Shown one piece after another: positions 28,170-36,562 of a stretch of 64,000 nt of DNA (within the stretch, counting starts at the first letter, position 1; every line of letters starts with the position of its first letter). The notes under the pieces were generated by a model. The model saw nothing but the letters and a program-made list of their open reading frames with translations. It was not told the origin of the DNA and did not search any database. This DNA comes from a virus: the IMG/VR virus record IMGVR_UViG_3300032770_000009, positions 1 through 64,000 of that record; one strand, written 5' to 3'. A program made the translations under genes and the position numbers.

Positions 28170-29742
28170 ACCTAAGTGATCTAGTGTATGCTCCAGGTCC
28201 ATTCAAGTGTCTTGAATAAAGTACGTTAGACATGACTTCTACTTCTGTTGACTGATCTAGATCAGAAAGTTTGGAAAGAATACAAGCCATAGCCAGTGAA
28301 TCGGGATAATCGTCATGAGCATTGGAAACATTTGGTGCTTCAGCAAGAACATATGGTCCTTTAAATTTCACTTCCAGATCTTCCATCTCCTGACGGAAGC
28401 GGGTGTAGACTTTTCTTTTCCTTATCTTAGCACCAGCAGGCCAGGAAATCTGACCGTGCTCTATAAGCTGCATCAGGTATTTCCATCTCTCCGACTGATC
28501 TGTGTTAGCTGAACCTAACTCTACAACTTCAACATGAGGCATCAAAACTTTAAGGCGCTGTGCTACTACATCACCAAGACCCCCTGTGTCGATTCCTACT
28601 TTCCATAAATTATAATTTGACAGGAATTCAACTATCCGGAAATACTGTTCTTCCCAGTCCATACCTTCAAGATCTAGCCAGTTAAGCACTTGGTGATAGT
28701 ACATGCCATATGGATCTGGATTATTCCAGTCAACATAGACAATAGTAACAATAGTTCGGTCTTGCTTGCGGCCAACGTCAATACCAGCTACCAGTGGCGT
28801 GCGATGATAAGCGTACACAAATGACTGCATAGACGTATCGCCAAGTTCATCCAGCCGTTCGCTGGTGGTGAACATGCCTTTTTCAAGAACCCATATCAGC
28901 CGGTAAGAAAGTTTAAATTCGTTAGAGTCAATTCCTATACGGTCCATTTCTCGTTCAACGGACTGCTTGTAGTCAGGATTATATTTAGCTACAATTTTCC
29001 AGTCAAATTCATAATGATTTCTCTTTGAGCCTGACGCATGGTAACGTTTATTCGATTGTATAGTATCGTAGAAAACACCTTTGTTAAATGCTGGTGTGCC
29101 CGTGAAAACCATTGTCCCATTAGTAGCCGCACGCATAGGAGCTATTTTCTTGTCAACTACAACTTTCTCTGCGCCCTGACATTCATCGATAAGAATAAAG
29201 TGATATGTTCGTCCTTCTATAGTTGCTTTAGGATGACATGTTGTCTTACGAACTAGTGAGCCGTTACTTAACTCTATATACCGGCCGCGAACAGTCATCT
29301 TAATATCAATATCAGGATCTTCTAATATGAACCGAGAATGATCGGACACTATACGTTCCTGTATACGACCAAATAAGTTATCTGCCTGCTCATCTACAGG
29401 TGCGAATGCTCCTACTTTGCAGCCATTACGGAACTTGTAAAAATGCTTAGGATAGACTTTAGCTAGTAACGGAAAAAACACCATAACAACACAAGAAGCT
29501 AATGCTAGTGACTCTGTTTTACCTGACTGACGTGAGAAAAGACCAGTTATAGTCGCACCGTCACCTGTAATAAGACTCTCAAATATTCTGGATATAAATT
29601 CTGTCTGGTAAGGTCTAAGTTCATCCCCTGGAGGCTGAAATTCATTGGCTATAAGCACAAGTTTCTGCACTAATTTCGGTACAAAGTCTTTGTCATCCTC
29701 TGATAAACTTAGGTCATTTTCTTCTAGATCTGATATCTCCAT
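28168..29742 (-). CDS. Terminase large subunit
   Basis: 524 residues. ATPase domain with Walker A-like GLFSRQSGKTE (Lys-75) and Walker B FILIDECQGAE near residue 180; C-terminal RNase H-like nuclease with GIDVGRKQDRT. It pumps and cuts DNA during packaging. No small-terminase gene was recognised next to it. Confidence 0.88.
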   Translation of the reverse strand: MEISDLEENDLSLSEDDKDFVPKLVQKLVLIANEFQPPGDELRPYQTEFISRIFESLITGDGATITGLFSRQSGKTESLALASCVVMVFFPLLAKVYPKHFYKFRNGCKVGAFAPVDEQADNLFGRIQERIVSDHSRFILEDPDIDIKMTVRGRYIELSNGSLVRKTTCHPKATIEGRTYHFILIDECQGAEKVVVDKKIAPMRAATNGTMVFTGTPAFNKGVFYDTIQSNKRYHASGSKRNHYEFDWKIVAKYNPDYKQSVEREMDRIGIDSNEFKLSYRLIWVLEKGMFTTSERLDELGDTSMQSFVYAYHRTPLVAGIDVGRKQDRTIVTIVYVDWNNPDPYGMYYHQVLNWLDLEGMDWEEQYFRIVEFLSNYNLWKVGIDTGGLGDVVAQRLKVLMPHVEVVELGSANTDQSERWKYLMQLIEHGQISWPAGAKIRKRKVYTRFRQEMEDLEVKFKGPYVLAEAPNVSNAHDDYPDSLAMACILSKLSDLDQSTEVEVMSNVLYSRHLNGPGAYTRSLR

Positions 29743-29777
29743 TAATCTCCTTATTCTTTACGTATTTTTCTCCAGTA

Positions 29778-29951
29778 TTATTTGATTTTCTTTGCTTTCT
29801 TTAGAGGCTTAGGCTCAGTTACTTTCTTGGTACTTACTTTCTTCTGAGCAGCACGTGTAGTTTTTCGCTTATTAGCTTTCTTAAGAAATTGTCTGCGCTG
29901 TTCAGTTTTTGCAGACTGAGGTATTTCGGCACCTTTAGATTTTTCTGCCAT
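29778..29951 (-). CDS. Lys-rich small protein
   Basis: 57 residues, about a third Lys/Arg (ANKRKTTRAAQKKVSTKKV). Possible nucleic-acid-binding protein; no fold recognised. Between terminase and a membrane protein gene. Confidence 0.6.
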   Translation of the reverse strand: MAEKSKGAEIPQSAKTEQRRQFLKKANKRKTTRAAQKKVSTKKVTEPKPLKKAKKIK

Positions 29952-29952
29952 T

Positions 29953-30201
29953 TTATCTCAGCAATCCGAAAGGAAAATGAAGTGAAAGCCACAAGAATAA
30001 TAGCCATACTACTAATGTCACAACCCAGTGTTCCCATGTCCATATACCAAGATCAAATGGGCGTGACAAACTAAGCTTCTCCAGTCCCCATACTTCTTCG
30101 CTGAGAGTGTTAGCTGAATTTTTAAATACCCAGTATAATTCTGGAATAAGAAATGCTAAAATCCATGCTATCCAGTAAATACCAAAGTATGTTACTTTCA
30201 T
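29953..30201 (-). CDS. Small membrane protein, holin candidate
   Basis: 82 residues with two hydrophobic segments (YFGIYWIAWILAFLIPELYW and WVVTLVVWLLFLWLSLHFPF) joined by a charged loop. Neighbouring small membrane genes suggest a lysis cassette, but this is inference. Confidence 0.55.
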   Translation of the reverse strand: MKVTYFGIYWIAWILAFLIPELYWVFKNSANTLSEEVWGLEKLSLSRPFDLGIWTWEHWVVTLVVWLLFLWLSLHFPFGLLR

Positions 30202-30416
30202 TATTTTCCTTTATGATTCCATTTCTTAGCATTCTGTGCAAAAATCTTACGCTTCTTTGTTAGCGTACTGTCACCAGGCTTTATCTTCTTATCTTTTTCA
30301 GGCATATCTTTGCTTGTAGATAGCCCAAGTGACTTTCGTAAAGCACCCTGCTTTACTTTTCCTATAGGACCACTAGATTTCTTCTTAGCAGGTGGTCTCT
30401 TATTGTCTGCTGCCAT
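30201..30416 (-). CDS. Basic small protein
   Basis: 71 residues, Lys-rich throughout (KRPPAKKKSSGPIGKVKQGA). Start overlaps the next gene by one base. Function unknown. Confidence 0.55.
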   Translation of the reverse strand: MAADNKRPPAKKKSSGPIGKVKQGALRKSLGLSTSKDMPEKDKKIKPGDSTLTKKRKIFAQNAKKWNHKGK

Positions 30417-30428
30417 AATTCTTTCCTC

Positions 30429-30743
30429 TCACTTATGCAATAGTAATGCTACCCATCCATAAAGACCAACTATAACACCTAATGCTGCTATAGTTGTTCC
30501 TATAAGCCATCTGCGACCAGAAGATCTAGCTTTCTCATCTGCTTCGTGTACTTCTTCATGCCTCGCAAATTTTGTTGTCATGTCTGACTTTAACTCAGAA
30601 AGATCTCGCGTTATAGTAGATATCTGTGTACTAAGCACAGCAATGGCGGCATTACCTGACTTTAGAGTATCTACTGACTGACGAATCTCCGTTAATTCAC
30701 CCCGAAGTTGATCAACTTCCCGACGTGACACGTAGTCTTCCAT
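30429..30743 (-). CDS. Coiled-coil plus transmembrane protein (XhlA/holin-like)
   Basis: 104 residues: heptad-rich coiled coil over residues 5-65, then one C-terminal membrane helix (WLIGTTIAALGVIVGLYGWV). This arrangement is seen in XhlA-type lysis accessory proteins and some holins. Confidence 0.6.
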   Translation of the reverse strand: MEDYVSRREVDQLRGELTEIRQSVDTLKSGNAAIAVLSTQISTITRDLSELKSDMTTKFARHEEVHEADEKARSSGRRWLIGTTIAALGVIVGLYGWVALLLHK

Positions 30744-30761
30744 GTGAATCTCTTTCTTAAA

Positions 30762-31070
30762 TTAGCATTTTAGATCAGTGGCAAGCTCTCCAAGTCGATC
30801 ATGAAGACCTTGAATATAAACCATAGAAGGTGTAGTACCTACAGGTGGTTTATCGGCATGTAAAGCTTCTAGTGTAGTGCAGAGTTTACTGAATACAATC
30901 TGACTTTGCTGTTGCTGCTGACTGCGAGCAGTATTATAGTTATGCTGTATTGAAAAGGCTAAAATTACGCTGATTCCCGCGTTAATAACAGCTACTAATA
31001 TGATAGCTATAATTATGCCTACTAAGGTCTTATCAGCTTTTCTCGCACTACGAGTTTCATCTATGCTCAT
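30762..31070 (-). CDS. Single-pass membrane protein
   Basis: 102 residues from the ATG at 31070 (GCAGG upstream); the longer TTG frame starts inside a terminator and was not used. One membrane helix (VGIIIAIILVAVINAGISVI), then a Gln-rich stretch and a small extracellular domain with two Cys. Confidence 0.6.
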   Translation of the reverse strand: MSIDETRSARKADKTLVGIIIAIILVAVINAGISVILAFSIQHNYNTARSQQQQQSQIVFSKLCTTLEALHADKPPVGTTPSMVYIQGLHDRLGELATDLKC

Positions 31071-31133
31071 AACTGCCTGCTTATCTAAAGCGGATAAAAT
31101 TGTTACAGGTACTAGTCTACCAGACAAAACAAA

Positions 31134-31162
31134 AAAGCCCCAAGGCTGAGCCTTGGGGCTTT
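31134..31162 (-). terminator. Intrinsic terminator
   Basis: AAAGCCCCAAGG / CCTTGGGGCTTT stem with a CTGAG-type loop, followed on the minus strand by TTTTTTG. It ends the operon at 31170 and above. Confidence 0.8.
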
Positions 31163-31169
31163 AAATATG

Positions 31170-31352
31170 TTACAGTGTATGACCTGCGTGAAAACACGGA
31201 CATTTCCATGTTCTGTCAGGATTGTCATTTGACGCATTGCCTATCAAACCAGGGCATATACTATGATGGTTTGAGGCACAAAATCCGCACTTGTATTTAC
31301 CAGGCACGTAGTTATCTGATGTTATCTGTTTTTCTTCTAGCAGCAAGTTCAT
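31170..31352 (-). CDS. Small zinc-binding protein
   Basis: 60 residues with KYKCGFCASNHHSICPG and a second pair CPCFHAGH near the C-terminus, forming a probable zinc site. Overlaps the preceding gene by 41 bp. Confidence 0.55.
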   Translation of the reverse strand: MNLLLEEKQITSDNYVPGKYKCGFCASNHHSICPGLIGNASNDNPDRTWKCPCFHAGHTL

Positions 31353-31557
31353 CTAACATCACCGCCAGTGCTAGTGATGTTTCTTTCATTATCTGTTCAG
31401 TAGTTATACTTGTGTTCCTGCGGTACAAAGACAGAGACATACTTAGATCACTAAGGCCAGTATCTATATGGTCTATAAGATCGCCTTTTGCAAGTCTCTT
31501 AGAACGTCTTACTGCTGCCTTGTAGTTACGCCAGTTGCGGAATAGTTTCGGGGTCAA
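31312..31557 (-). CDS. Hypothetical helical protein
   Basis: 81 residues: basic N-terminus (NWRNYKAAVRRSKRLAKGDL) then an amphipathic helical region. No known family. Confidence 0.5.
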   Translation of the reverse strand: MTPKLFRNWRNYKAAVRRSKRLAKGDLIDHIDTGLSDLSMSLSLYRRNTSITTEQIMKETSLALAVMLDELAARRKTDNIR

Positions 31558-31780
31558 AGAATCTCCCTTCTAATGCTTGAAGCAGATGCTTGTCAGGGTC
31601 GAGACTACTTGGCTTCCATGTTCCTATAAGGAATGCTTTGCCTGGAAAGAAATGAAATCCGTGTGCCATGCTAACCCTGAACGGGTATTCGTTTTCGTGT
31701 ACCGTAGTTTTGAAATACAGAGGAACGCCGTAAGCCCTGTCTATACCCCAAAACATGTTGCCCATGTCGTGTGTAATCAT
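31526..31780 (-). CDS. Hypothetical protein
   Basis: 84 residues (MITHDMGNMFWGIDRAYGVP...), aromatic-rich and compact, overlapping the next gene by 32 bp. No family recognised. Confidence 0.55.
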   Translation of the reverse strand: MITHDMGNMFWGIDRAYGVPLYFKTTVHENEYPFRVSMAHGFHFFPGKAFLIGTWKPSSLDPDKHLLQALEGRFFDPETIPQLA

Positions 31781-32362
31781 TTAACCTATTTTCAGATATC
31801 CGAAACTTTCTAATGTCGTGTTTATAAAGCGGCCGGGAGAAGGAGCCATACGGAATGATTTAGCTACTGCTGGTGGTACAGGGTGCTCAGTGCCGTAATC
31901 GTATATAGCTCCGTCAGTATAAAACTGAACTCGTAATATTCCCTGAGATTTAGAATAGCCTGCTGCTATAGTACGCCTGTGATCCCATCCGTTACCAGGA
32001 AATGCTGTCTTAGTAGGAGCATATGTGAGAGGAATGAAATCGCCGCTGGCATTATCTGACTGAGCGAATAAATCCGCTTCAGTAGCTTCTATATACGGAT
32101 CACCGTAATACCTACTGTTAGGTATATTCTCAGAGTTAGGCAACGTTGATGCCCTGCCTGGTATAACACCCGGATATCCTCTAGTGGTTCCTTCTTTGTT
32201 ACCAGTAGCCCACACACGCGCTCTGCCAGCTTGAATCGCAGACTGGTCATCATTTACCTGGTTAGGGTTAATAGCTTGCCTACGGGCCGCTCCGCGCTCT
32301 ACACCAGCAGATATACGGGGCGCTGGCTTGTTAGTTATTTTAACGCGGCGCTTTGATGCCAT
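31781..32362 (-). CDS. KTSC-domain protein
   Basis: 193 residues. The first 120 are low-complexity and basic. The C-terminus (IAAGYSKSQGILRVQFYTDG, VPPAVAKSFRMAPSPGRFIN) matches the KTSC pattern, a small domain often found in phage proteins of unknown role. Adjacent to the lysin-like gene. Confidence 0.65.
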   Translation of the reverse strand: MASKRRVKITNKPAPRISAGVERGAARRQAINPNQVNDDQSAIQAGRARVWATGNKEGTTRGYPGVIPGRASTLPNSENIPNSRYYGDPYIEATEADLFAQSDNASGDFIPLTYAPTKTAFPGNGWDHRRTIAAGYSKSQGILRVQFYTDGAIYDYGTEHPVPPAVAKSFRMAPSPGRFINTTLESFGYLKIG

Positions 32363-32860
32363 CTATGCTCCTGTAAAGAAATTCGGCAGCAAAGTTGACT
32401 GGTCTAGATTTTTTCCTAAAGCCATGTCAGTCCATTGCGTGCCGTCTACTGAGGTTTGTGTTTCAGTGCATGTATTAGGACCGCAAAGGTGATCTCCTCT
32501 GCCGTAGTGAGCTGACCACAGCCGGTACTGGGAACGTTTGAATCCGTTAGCATTCATAGTCAGCATCAGACGATCTAAGTTAGACGCCTGAGTATAGATA
32601 ACCGGCCTTACAACTTTACGGGCCATCTGCCGGTTAAGCCAGGCATATACATCTGCTATAGTTGCGTCTCCGGTTTCCACATCTAAGCACTCGGCATTTT
32701 CTGACGAATTAATAGCTATAGATAAGATTGTAGCATGAGGAAATTCTTTTTGCAGGGTAGAATATGTAGGCCAGTAACCGCCGACATACCCAGCTACATA
32801 CTGAGCGTTTTTAGGTATCTGGCTAACGTTAATGCTGTCGTACATTACGAGATTTGCCAT
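32363..32860 (-). CDS. Glycoside hydrolase-like lysin
   Basis: 165 residues resembling TIM-barrel muramidase-like domains (DUF1906/GH25 type): VAGYVGGYWPTYSTLQKEFP, VRPVIYTQAS, RLWSAHYG and VDGTQWTD. It probably cuts peptidoglycan. The usual acidic catalytic pair is not clearly recognisable, so binding only is possible. Confidence 0.6.
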   Translation of the reverse strand: MANLVMYDSINVSQIPKNAQYVAGYVGGYWPTYSTLQKEFPHATILSIAINSSENAECLDVETGDATIADVYAWLNRQMARKVVRPVIYTQASNLDRLMLTMNANGFKRSQYRLWSAHYGRGDHLCGPNTCTETQTSVDGTQWTDMALGKNLDQSTLLPNFFTGA

Positions 32861-32899
32861 GTTATCTCCTTAGATAGTATTTTTTACTATCTAAGTCTA

Positions 32900-33115
32900 T
32901 CAGATGACTTTATGAAACCTCTTCGGGCGGCGCTGCTTGTAAAACAACCAGGTATTGTGAATGTTCGCTATGTGTTCTGCTGCTTCCTGAGAAATGAAAC
33001 AAGCCACTTCACCTTCATAAGATTCACTAGGAGGTATTTCATTAGTCTTAACACACCATCCGCCGATAGTATCTTCCGGCATAGCGAACCATTCTTTATT
33101 TAGATAATCAGGCAT
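32900..33115 (-). CDS. Hypothetical protein
   Basis: 71 residues from the ATG at 33115, chosen because GGAG lies 4 nt upstream. Contains EGEVACFISQEAAEHIANIH. Overlaps the previous gene by 8 bp. No family recognised. Confidence 0.55.
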   Translation of the reverse strand: MPDYLNKEWFAMPEDTIGGWCVKTNEIPPSESYEGEVACFISQEAAEHIANIHNTWLFYKQRRPKRFHKVI

Positions 33116-33317
33116 GGATCTCCACCGTAAACTGATTCTCGTCTTCATCAGTCCATCTATAATGTAATGGCTGTCCTAGTGGAGTTTTTACTTCTCTTCC
33201 GCCAGGGAACCTAACCATGTAAGCATCTCTTCCAGCTTGAATGGAAACGCTGTTATCTCCTGTCTTGCTGTACTGTCCAGTTTGGACGGATGCGCGGACC
33301 TTCTTCATCCGAGACAT
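33108..33317 (-). CDS. Hypothetical protein
   Basis: About 69 residues (MSRMKKVRASVQTGQYSKTG...) if started at 33317, overlapping the preceding gene. A Met three codons later is an alternative. Ends with a compact beta-like domain YMVRFPGGREVKTPLGQPLH. Confidence 0.5.
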   Translation of the reverse strand: MSRMKKVRASVQTGQYSKTGDNSVSIQAGRDAYMVRFPGGREVKTPLGQPLHYRWTDEDENQFTVEIHA

Positions 33318-33540
33318 TATAGTGCGGGCAATGTTTCCCAGCCTGAACATGCCTTCCCCTTTCATCAAACCTGCATATGTCAACTTCAAAAGAATTATGG
33401 TAACTAGTATCATCTGGTCTTCGACGTATCTGTGAATGAAAAACTCTTCGTCTCTCATCCATAGGATCAATGTCCTCTTCTACTTCTTCAAGCGGAGGCT
33501 CTACACCTAAAGTTAACTCCCACGGATCATTAACGCCCAC
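33253..33540 (-). CDS. Hypothetical acidic protein
   Basis: 95 residues; an acidic stretch (EPPLEEVEEDIDPMDERRRV) then a domain with Cys and His residues. The earlier of two overlapping frames here. Function unknown. Confidence 0.5.
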   Translation of the reverse strand: MGVNDPWELTLGVEPPLEEVEEDIDPMDERRRVFHSQIRRRPDDTSYHNSFEVDICRFDERGRHVQAGKHCPHYNVSDEEGPRIRPNWTVQQDRR

Positions 33541-33733
33541 GGTACCTTTTACCTTCTATAGTAAAATCCGGCTGGCTGCCAGTACCGCACTCAGCGGTCC
33601 ATTCTTTACCGCATTTATCACACTTCCAGTCACAATACCAAGTGCCGAATCTCAACCTTGTATTACTATGGTGCGGACTCTGATGCTGAGACTGCTTTAT
33701 GCTACTACTTACACAGCCTACTAGATTACCCAT
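33530..33733 (-). CDS. Zinc-ribbon-like small protein
   Basis: 67 residues. C-terminal WKCDKCGKEWTAECG suggests one zinc knuckle. The N-terminal 28 residues may be untranslated if an internal start is used. Confidence 0.45.
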   Translation of the reverse strand: MGNLVGCVSSSIKQSQHQSPHHSNTRLRFGTWYCDWKCDKCGKEWTAECGTGSQPDFTIEGKRYRGR

Positions 33734-34094
33734 TTCTGAAACCTTTCAGTCGCCAGTTCCACAGTTGCCAGTATTTCTGTCCTTCTTCTGTACTGTCCCA
33801 GTCTGTTATTCTTCTGACGTTATCGACATCCATAAAGTTCCACGGTTTATCCATAGTGACAGCAATAGCAATACGATGAATGCCGTCGCGCAAACGAGTA
33901 AAATCCCTGTTAACATAAAGAGGAATAAGTTGACCGTTGTCATGTAATGATTTACGTAGAATAGCATACTGAGTAGAAATGTCCGCATTAACTTCCTCTA
34001 TCACTTGAGGAAGGAAATCTCCTACTTTCACAAACCCGGTAGGAGAAGGAAAATCTAATTGTTTAATTTTATCGATATGCCATAACTGCTTCAT
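33726..34094 (-). CDS. ParB-like nuclease-domain protein
   Basis: 122 residues from ATG 34094 (GGGGAG upstream, TAATG overlap). The core TQYAILRKSLHDNGQLIPLYV followed by RLRDGIHRIAIAV looks like the ParB/sulfiredoxin N-terminal fold, where DGxHR contacts nucleotide. No DNA-binding HTH follows, so it is not a full ParB. Confidence 0.6.
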   Translation of the reverse strand: MKQLWHIDKIKQLDFPSPTGFVKVGDFLPQVIEEVNADISTQYAILRKSLHDNGQLIPLYVNRDFTRLRDGIHRIAIAVTMDKPWNFMDVDNVRRITDWDSTEEGQKYWQLWNWRLKGFRNG

Positions 34095-34378
34095 TAACTC
34101 CCCTGTAAAATCTTTTCTGCTATTACAGACATAGTGCAAGAATACTTGCCCTTGCTGCTGTTGTATGAATCTACAATACAAAGCCTGTCTTCGTCTTTAA
34201 TACTGAAATCGTAATCATACCCAAAAAACTCCTCAGCCGCTATGAACGCTTTTCTCTTCATATCATTAAACGTGTCACCATACACATGGACACTTAATCT
34301 TAGTCTCTCAGGCTCTCTAGGTGTACTCGGAATTGAGCTAGGAATGTACCTGTAACTATTAGAACTTAAAAGATCCAT
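34094..34378 (-). CDS. Hypothetical protein
   Basis: 94 residues (MDLLSSNSYRYIPSSIPSTP...), small alpha/beta domain, translationally coupled on both sides. No family recognised. Confidence 0.6.
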   Translation of the reverse strand: MDLLSSNSYRYIPSSIPSTPREPERLRLSVHVYGDTFNDMKRKAFIAAEEFFGYDYDFSIKDEDRLCIVDSYNSSKGKYSCTMSVIAEKILQGS

Positions 34379-34929
34379 TATTTTCCTCCATTAGCTAGAA
34401 TATTTAGTGCTTCGAACATTGCTATTTTTTCTCTCATCCATTTAACTTCTCTAGCATCTGCTAGTGCGTTATGCTTGCTGTCATTTTTTCTGCCGGGATT
34501 ATAACCTAGTCGTTCCATCTCTTGAGCGACATCGTTAGTCCGCTGAACAAACGGCATATCAATCATACGGCCGTAAAGCTGAGCTAGCACAACATGATCA
34601 TATGCGGCAAAGTAAGCCCACAGAGAAGGATTAGCGTATTCGACTACAAAATCTAGAACTTCCTTAGCAATCTCTGAACGGCTCTTAACATTAGCATAAT
34701 CAGGATGACTTTCATCCCATACCGGGAACTTTGGATCTATAGGCTGTGCTAGCGGAAGATAAGGAAGAACGTTAGCTCTAATCCACATATTCTTAGCGGC
34801 GTCCTTGATTAGTTCAAGGTCGTCAACCACAGCATAATATTCCTGATTGTCTTCTCTCACCATACCTATTGAAATAAGCCTTATAGTTTCACCGTTCTCA
34901 AGAAACTCCGTATCATAATATATTTCCAT
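34378..34929 (-). CDS. RNase AS-like 3'-5' exoribonuclease (DEDD family)
   Basis: 183 residues. The start MEIYYDTEFLENGETIRLIS is nearly diagnostic of the actinobacterial Rv2179c/RNase AS family. All expected metal-binding residues are visible: Asp-6 and Glu-8, Asp-111 (FAAYDHVVL) and His-153/Asp-158 (KHNALADAREV). The family degrades poly(A)-like RNA. Here it lies a few kilobases from a Ro orthologue, and Ro proteins are known to work with 3'-5' exonucleases, so a joint role is possible. Confidence 0.88.
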   Translation of the reverse strand: MEIYYDTEFLENGETIRLISIGMVREDNQEYYAVVDDLELIKDAAKNMWIRANVLPYLPLAQPIDPKFPVWDESHPDYANVKSRSEIAKEVLDFVVEYANPSLWAYFAAYDHVVLAQLYGRMIDMPFVQRTNDVAQEMERLGYNPGRKNDSKHNALADAREVKWMREKIAMFEALNILANGGK

Positions 34930-34948
34930 TTAACCTCCTTAAATGCAT

Positions 34949-34970
34949 ATAGCCACCTTAAGGTGGCTAT
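34949..34970 (-). terminator. Hairpin between tRNA-Val and the exonuclease gene
   Basis: ATAGCCACC-TTAA-GGTGGCTAT, 9 bp. No U run, so it may protect the tRNA 3' side or attenuate transcription. Confidence 0.5.
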
Positions 34971-34977
34971 AGTTACG

Positions 34978-35050
34978 TAGGTACTGACGGAATTGAACCG
35001 CCGACCTGTTGTTTGTAAGACAACCGCTCTCCCAACTGAGCTAAGCACCC
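34978..35050 (-). tRNA. tRNA-Val(UAC)
   Basis: Full cloverleaf; anticodon loop CUUACAA on a GUUGU/ACAAC stem. CCA is not encoded, as for all tRNAs here. Confidence 0.93.
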
Positions 35051-35051
35051 G

Positions 35052-35123
35052 TGATCCTAGAAGGAATCGAACCTTCACCGCCAGAATGAGAATCTGACAT
35101 CCTAGCCGTTAGACGATAGGACC
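35052..35123 (-). tRNA. tRNA-Glu(CUC)
   Basis: Acceptor GGUCCUA/UAGGAUC; anticodon loop UUCUCAU. Lies 1 nt from tRNA-Val. Confidence 0.9.
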
Positions 35124-35124
35124 G

Positions 35125-35268
35125 TTATTTAGTGTTGTCTACAAGAAAACTTTTCTTGCAAGAATTACAGTAGAACACTGATTTAGTAGTATCTTTGTCG
35201 TAAATATAAAAAAACGTGGTGTTTTTCTTACCGCAGTGGGTACATTTCTCACCAAACTTTTTTACCAT
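35125..35268 (-). CDS. Zinc-ribbon microprotein
   Basis: 47 residues from ATG 35268 (AGGAAG upstream). CTHCGKKN and YCNSCKKSF form a classic four-Cys zinc ribbon. Similar to the next upstream microprotein. Possibly a transcription or RNA-binding factor. Confidence 0.6.
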   Translation of the reverse strand: MVKKFGEKCTHCGKKNTTFFYIYDKDTTKSVFYCNSCKKSFLVDNTK

Positions 35269-35278
35269 AGTTGCTTCC

Positions 35279-35401
35279 TTACTTTGCGAAGTAAGACTCA
35301 CACGAATTACAGAACCACACTTCTTCTCTGTAACGCTCGTCCCATTCTTTGTATCTTGTCTCACTGCTGCCACAGTCTGGACATATCAGCGTCTCACACA
35401 T
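35279..35401 (-). CDS. Zinc-ribbon microprotein
   Basis: 40 residues: CPDCGSSETRYKEW then WFCNSCESYFAK, a four-Cys zinc ribbon closely matching the neighbour at 35125. The ATG lies 2 nt after tRNA-Lys ends. Confidence 0.6.
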   Translation of the reverse strand: MCETLICPDCGSSETRYKEWDERYREEVWFCNSCESYFAK

Positions 35402-35402
35402 G

Positions 35403-35475
35403 TGCCGCCAGTAGGACTCGAACCTACGACCCGATCTTTAAGAGAGACCTGCTCTACCAACTGAGCTATGGGGGC
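35403..35475 (-). tRNA. tRNA-Lys(CUU)
   Basis: Anticodon loop CUCUUAA; D arm UAGCUCAGUUGGUAGAGCA is canonical. One mismatch in the acceptor stem. Confidence 0.9.
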
Positions 35476-35521
35476 GGGTGGTCCAGTATTATTAGCGTCC
35501 CCTGAACCAAGGGAGGTTTGA

Positions 35522-36451
35522 TTAAGCGGTTGTTACTACGTCAATGAAGCCTGTTGCCTGTCCGTTAGGATCAGGAACACGATTACTGTAGCTAGCTCCT
35601 GCTGCTGCCGGAATAACTAGCATTGAGTATGTGTGGCCAGGTGAAAGACCCCATAGATAACCAACGCCTGAACATGTGTAACCGTAGTGAGGCTGGCCTG
35701 ATGGCGATGTCATACCGTAACCGAATGTTTCGGTTACAACGCAAGAACCATCTGCTGAGTTAACTGGGGGGATATCCCAGCCTACTGTTGCTGTTGAACG
35801 ACCGTCAGTGATGACATGTCCGCCTTCAACGTACGAACGAGTAGAAATCACAGGACTAGTTGTACTTGTGTCATCCCATGTTACAGAACCTTCTACAGGG
35901 TCATTCGTAGTGTTCGTAAACGTTAGTGGTGAGCCGCTAATAGTTGTCGATACTTCAAATGTCGCCGCTGTTACATTCGATGCGGTATTTACATTTGAAT
36001 CTACAACATATAGAGATACGGTTGTGTCTGAAGACGGTAGTACATAGGTGCTTGTATTACCGGGAGTCTGTTCCTGGGGCACGTTATCAAAGTTGTTAGC
36101 TGTTGCATTAGGTGCATTAACAGATAGCCCTGTAGCTGGTGTGTATGTTCCACCAGTTACTAGAGTGTTAACTGCACTAGCAATATCTGCCGCTAGTGTG
36201 GTACCAGTAGCATTTGGATTCTGCTGCTGAACAAACTGCTCTAGATCATAAGTTACGATGGTACCGTTTGATGGTACCGGGCTCTTGTTTGTGACACTCA
36301 GTGTTGACGGTAGCGTGCTACCAATAGGGAATGTAAAGTTAGTGGTTTCTGTAGTTGCGGCATGAGCTGTACTAGCAAAGCCAGCACCCATACCCATAGT
36401 CGCAACAGCGGCAACGCCTACGACTAGTGCTGCGAATTTTGTTCTAAACAT
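35522..36451 (-). CDS. Secreted protein with signal peptide
   Basis: 309 residues. A clear Sec signal peptide (hydrophobic AALVVGVAAVATMG, cleavage after AHA at about residue 31) leads a Thr/Ser/Asn-rich beta protein. There are two Cys near the C-terminus (SCVVTETFGYG, YGYTCSGVGYL), perhaps a disulphide. Secreted proteins are rare in lytic phage. It has its own AGTGTATACT promoter box. It could act at the host surface or as a virion-released factor. Confidence 0.75.
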   Translation of the reverse strand: MFRTKFAALVVGVAAVATMGMGAGFASTAHAATTETTNFTFPIGSTLPSTLSVTNKSPVPSNGTIVTYDLEQFVQQQNPNATGTTLAADIASAVNTLVTGGTYTPATGLSVNAPNATANNFDNVPQEQTPGNTSTYVLPSSDTTVSLYVVDSNVNTASNVTAATFEVSTTISGSPLTFTNTTNDPVEGSVTWDDTSTTSPVISTRSYVEGGHVITDGRSTATVGWDIPPVNSADGSCVVTETFGYGMTSPSGQPHYGYTCSGVGYLWGLSPGHTYSMLVIPAAAGASYSNRVPDPNGQATGFIDVVTTA

Positions 36452-36495
36452 GATTTTCTTGTTATCCGTTTCGTTTAGGGAATATTACTAGCCAC

Positions 36496-36505
36496 AGTAT
36501 ACACT
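36496..36505 (-). promoter_or_regulatory. Late-type promoter box AGTGTATACT
   Basis: Third copy of the decamer, 45 nt before the secreted protein start. Confidence 0.6.
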
Positions 36506-36562
36506 GTGGGTCGTGCAAGTAGCCTTCCCGAAAGGGATAGACTCTTATTCGGCGAGAAATTT

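Noticed and set aside
28168-30201. Small terminase subunit
   Set aside because: None of the neighbouring small basic proteins shows a helix-turn-helix or other diagnostic feature.
31071-31127. N-terminal extension of the membrane protein at 30762
   Set aside because: Starts with TTG beside a terminator; the ATG at 31070 has a better context.
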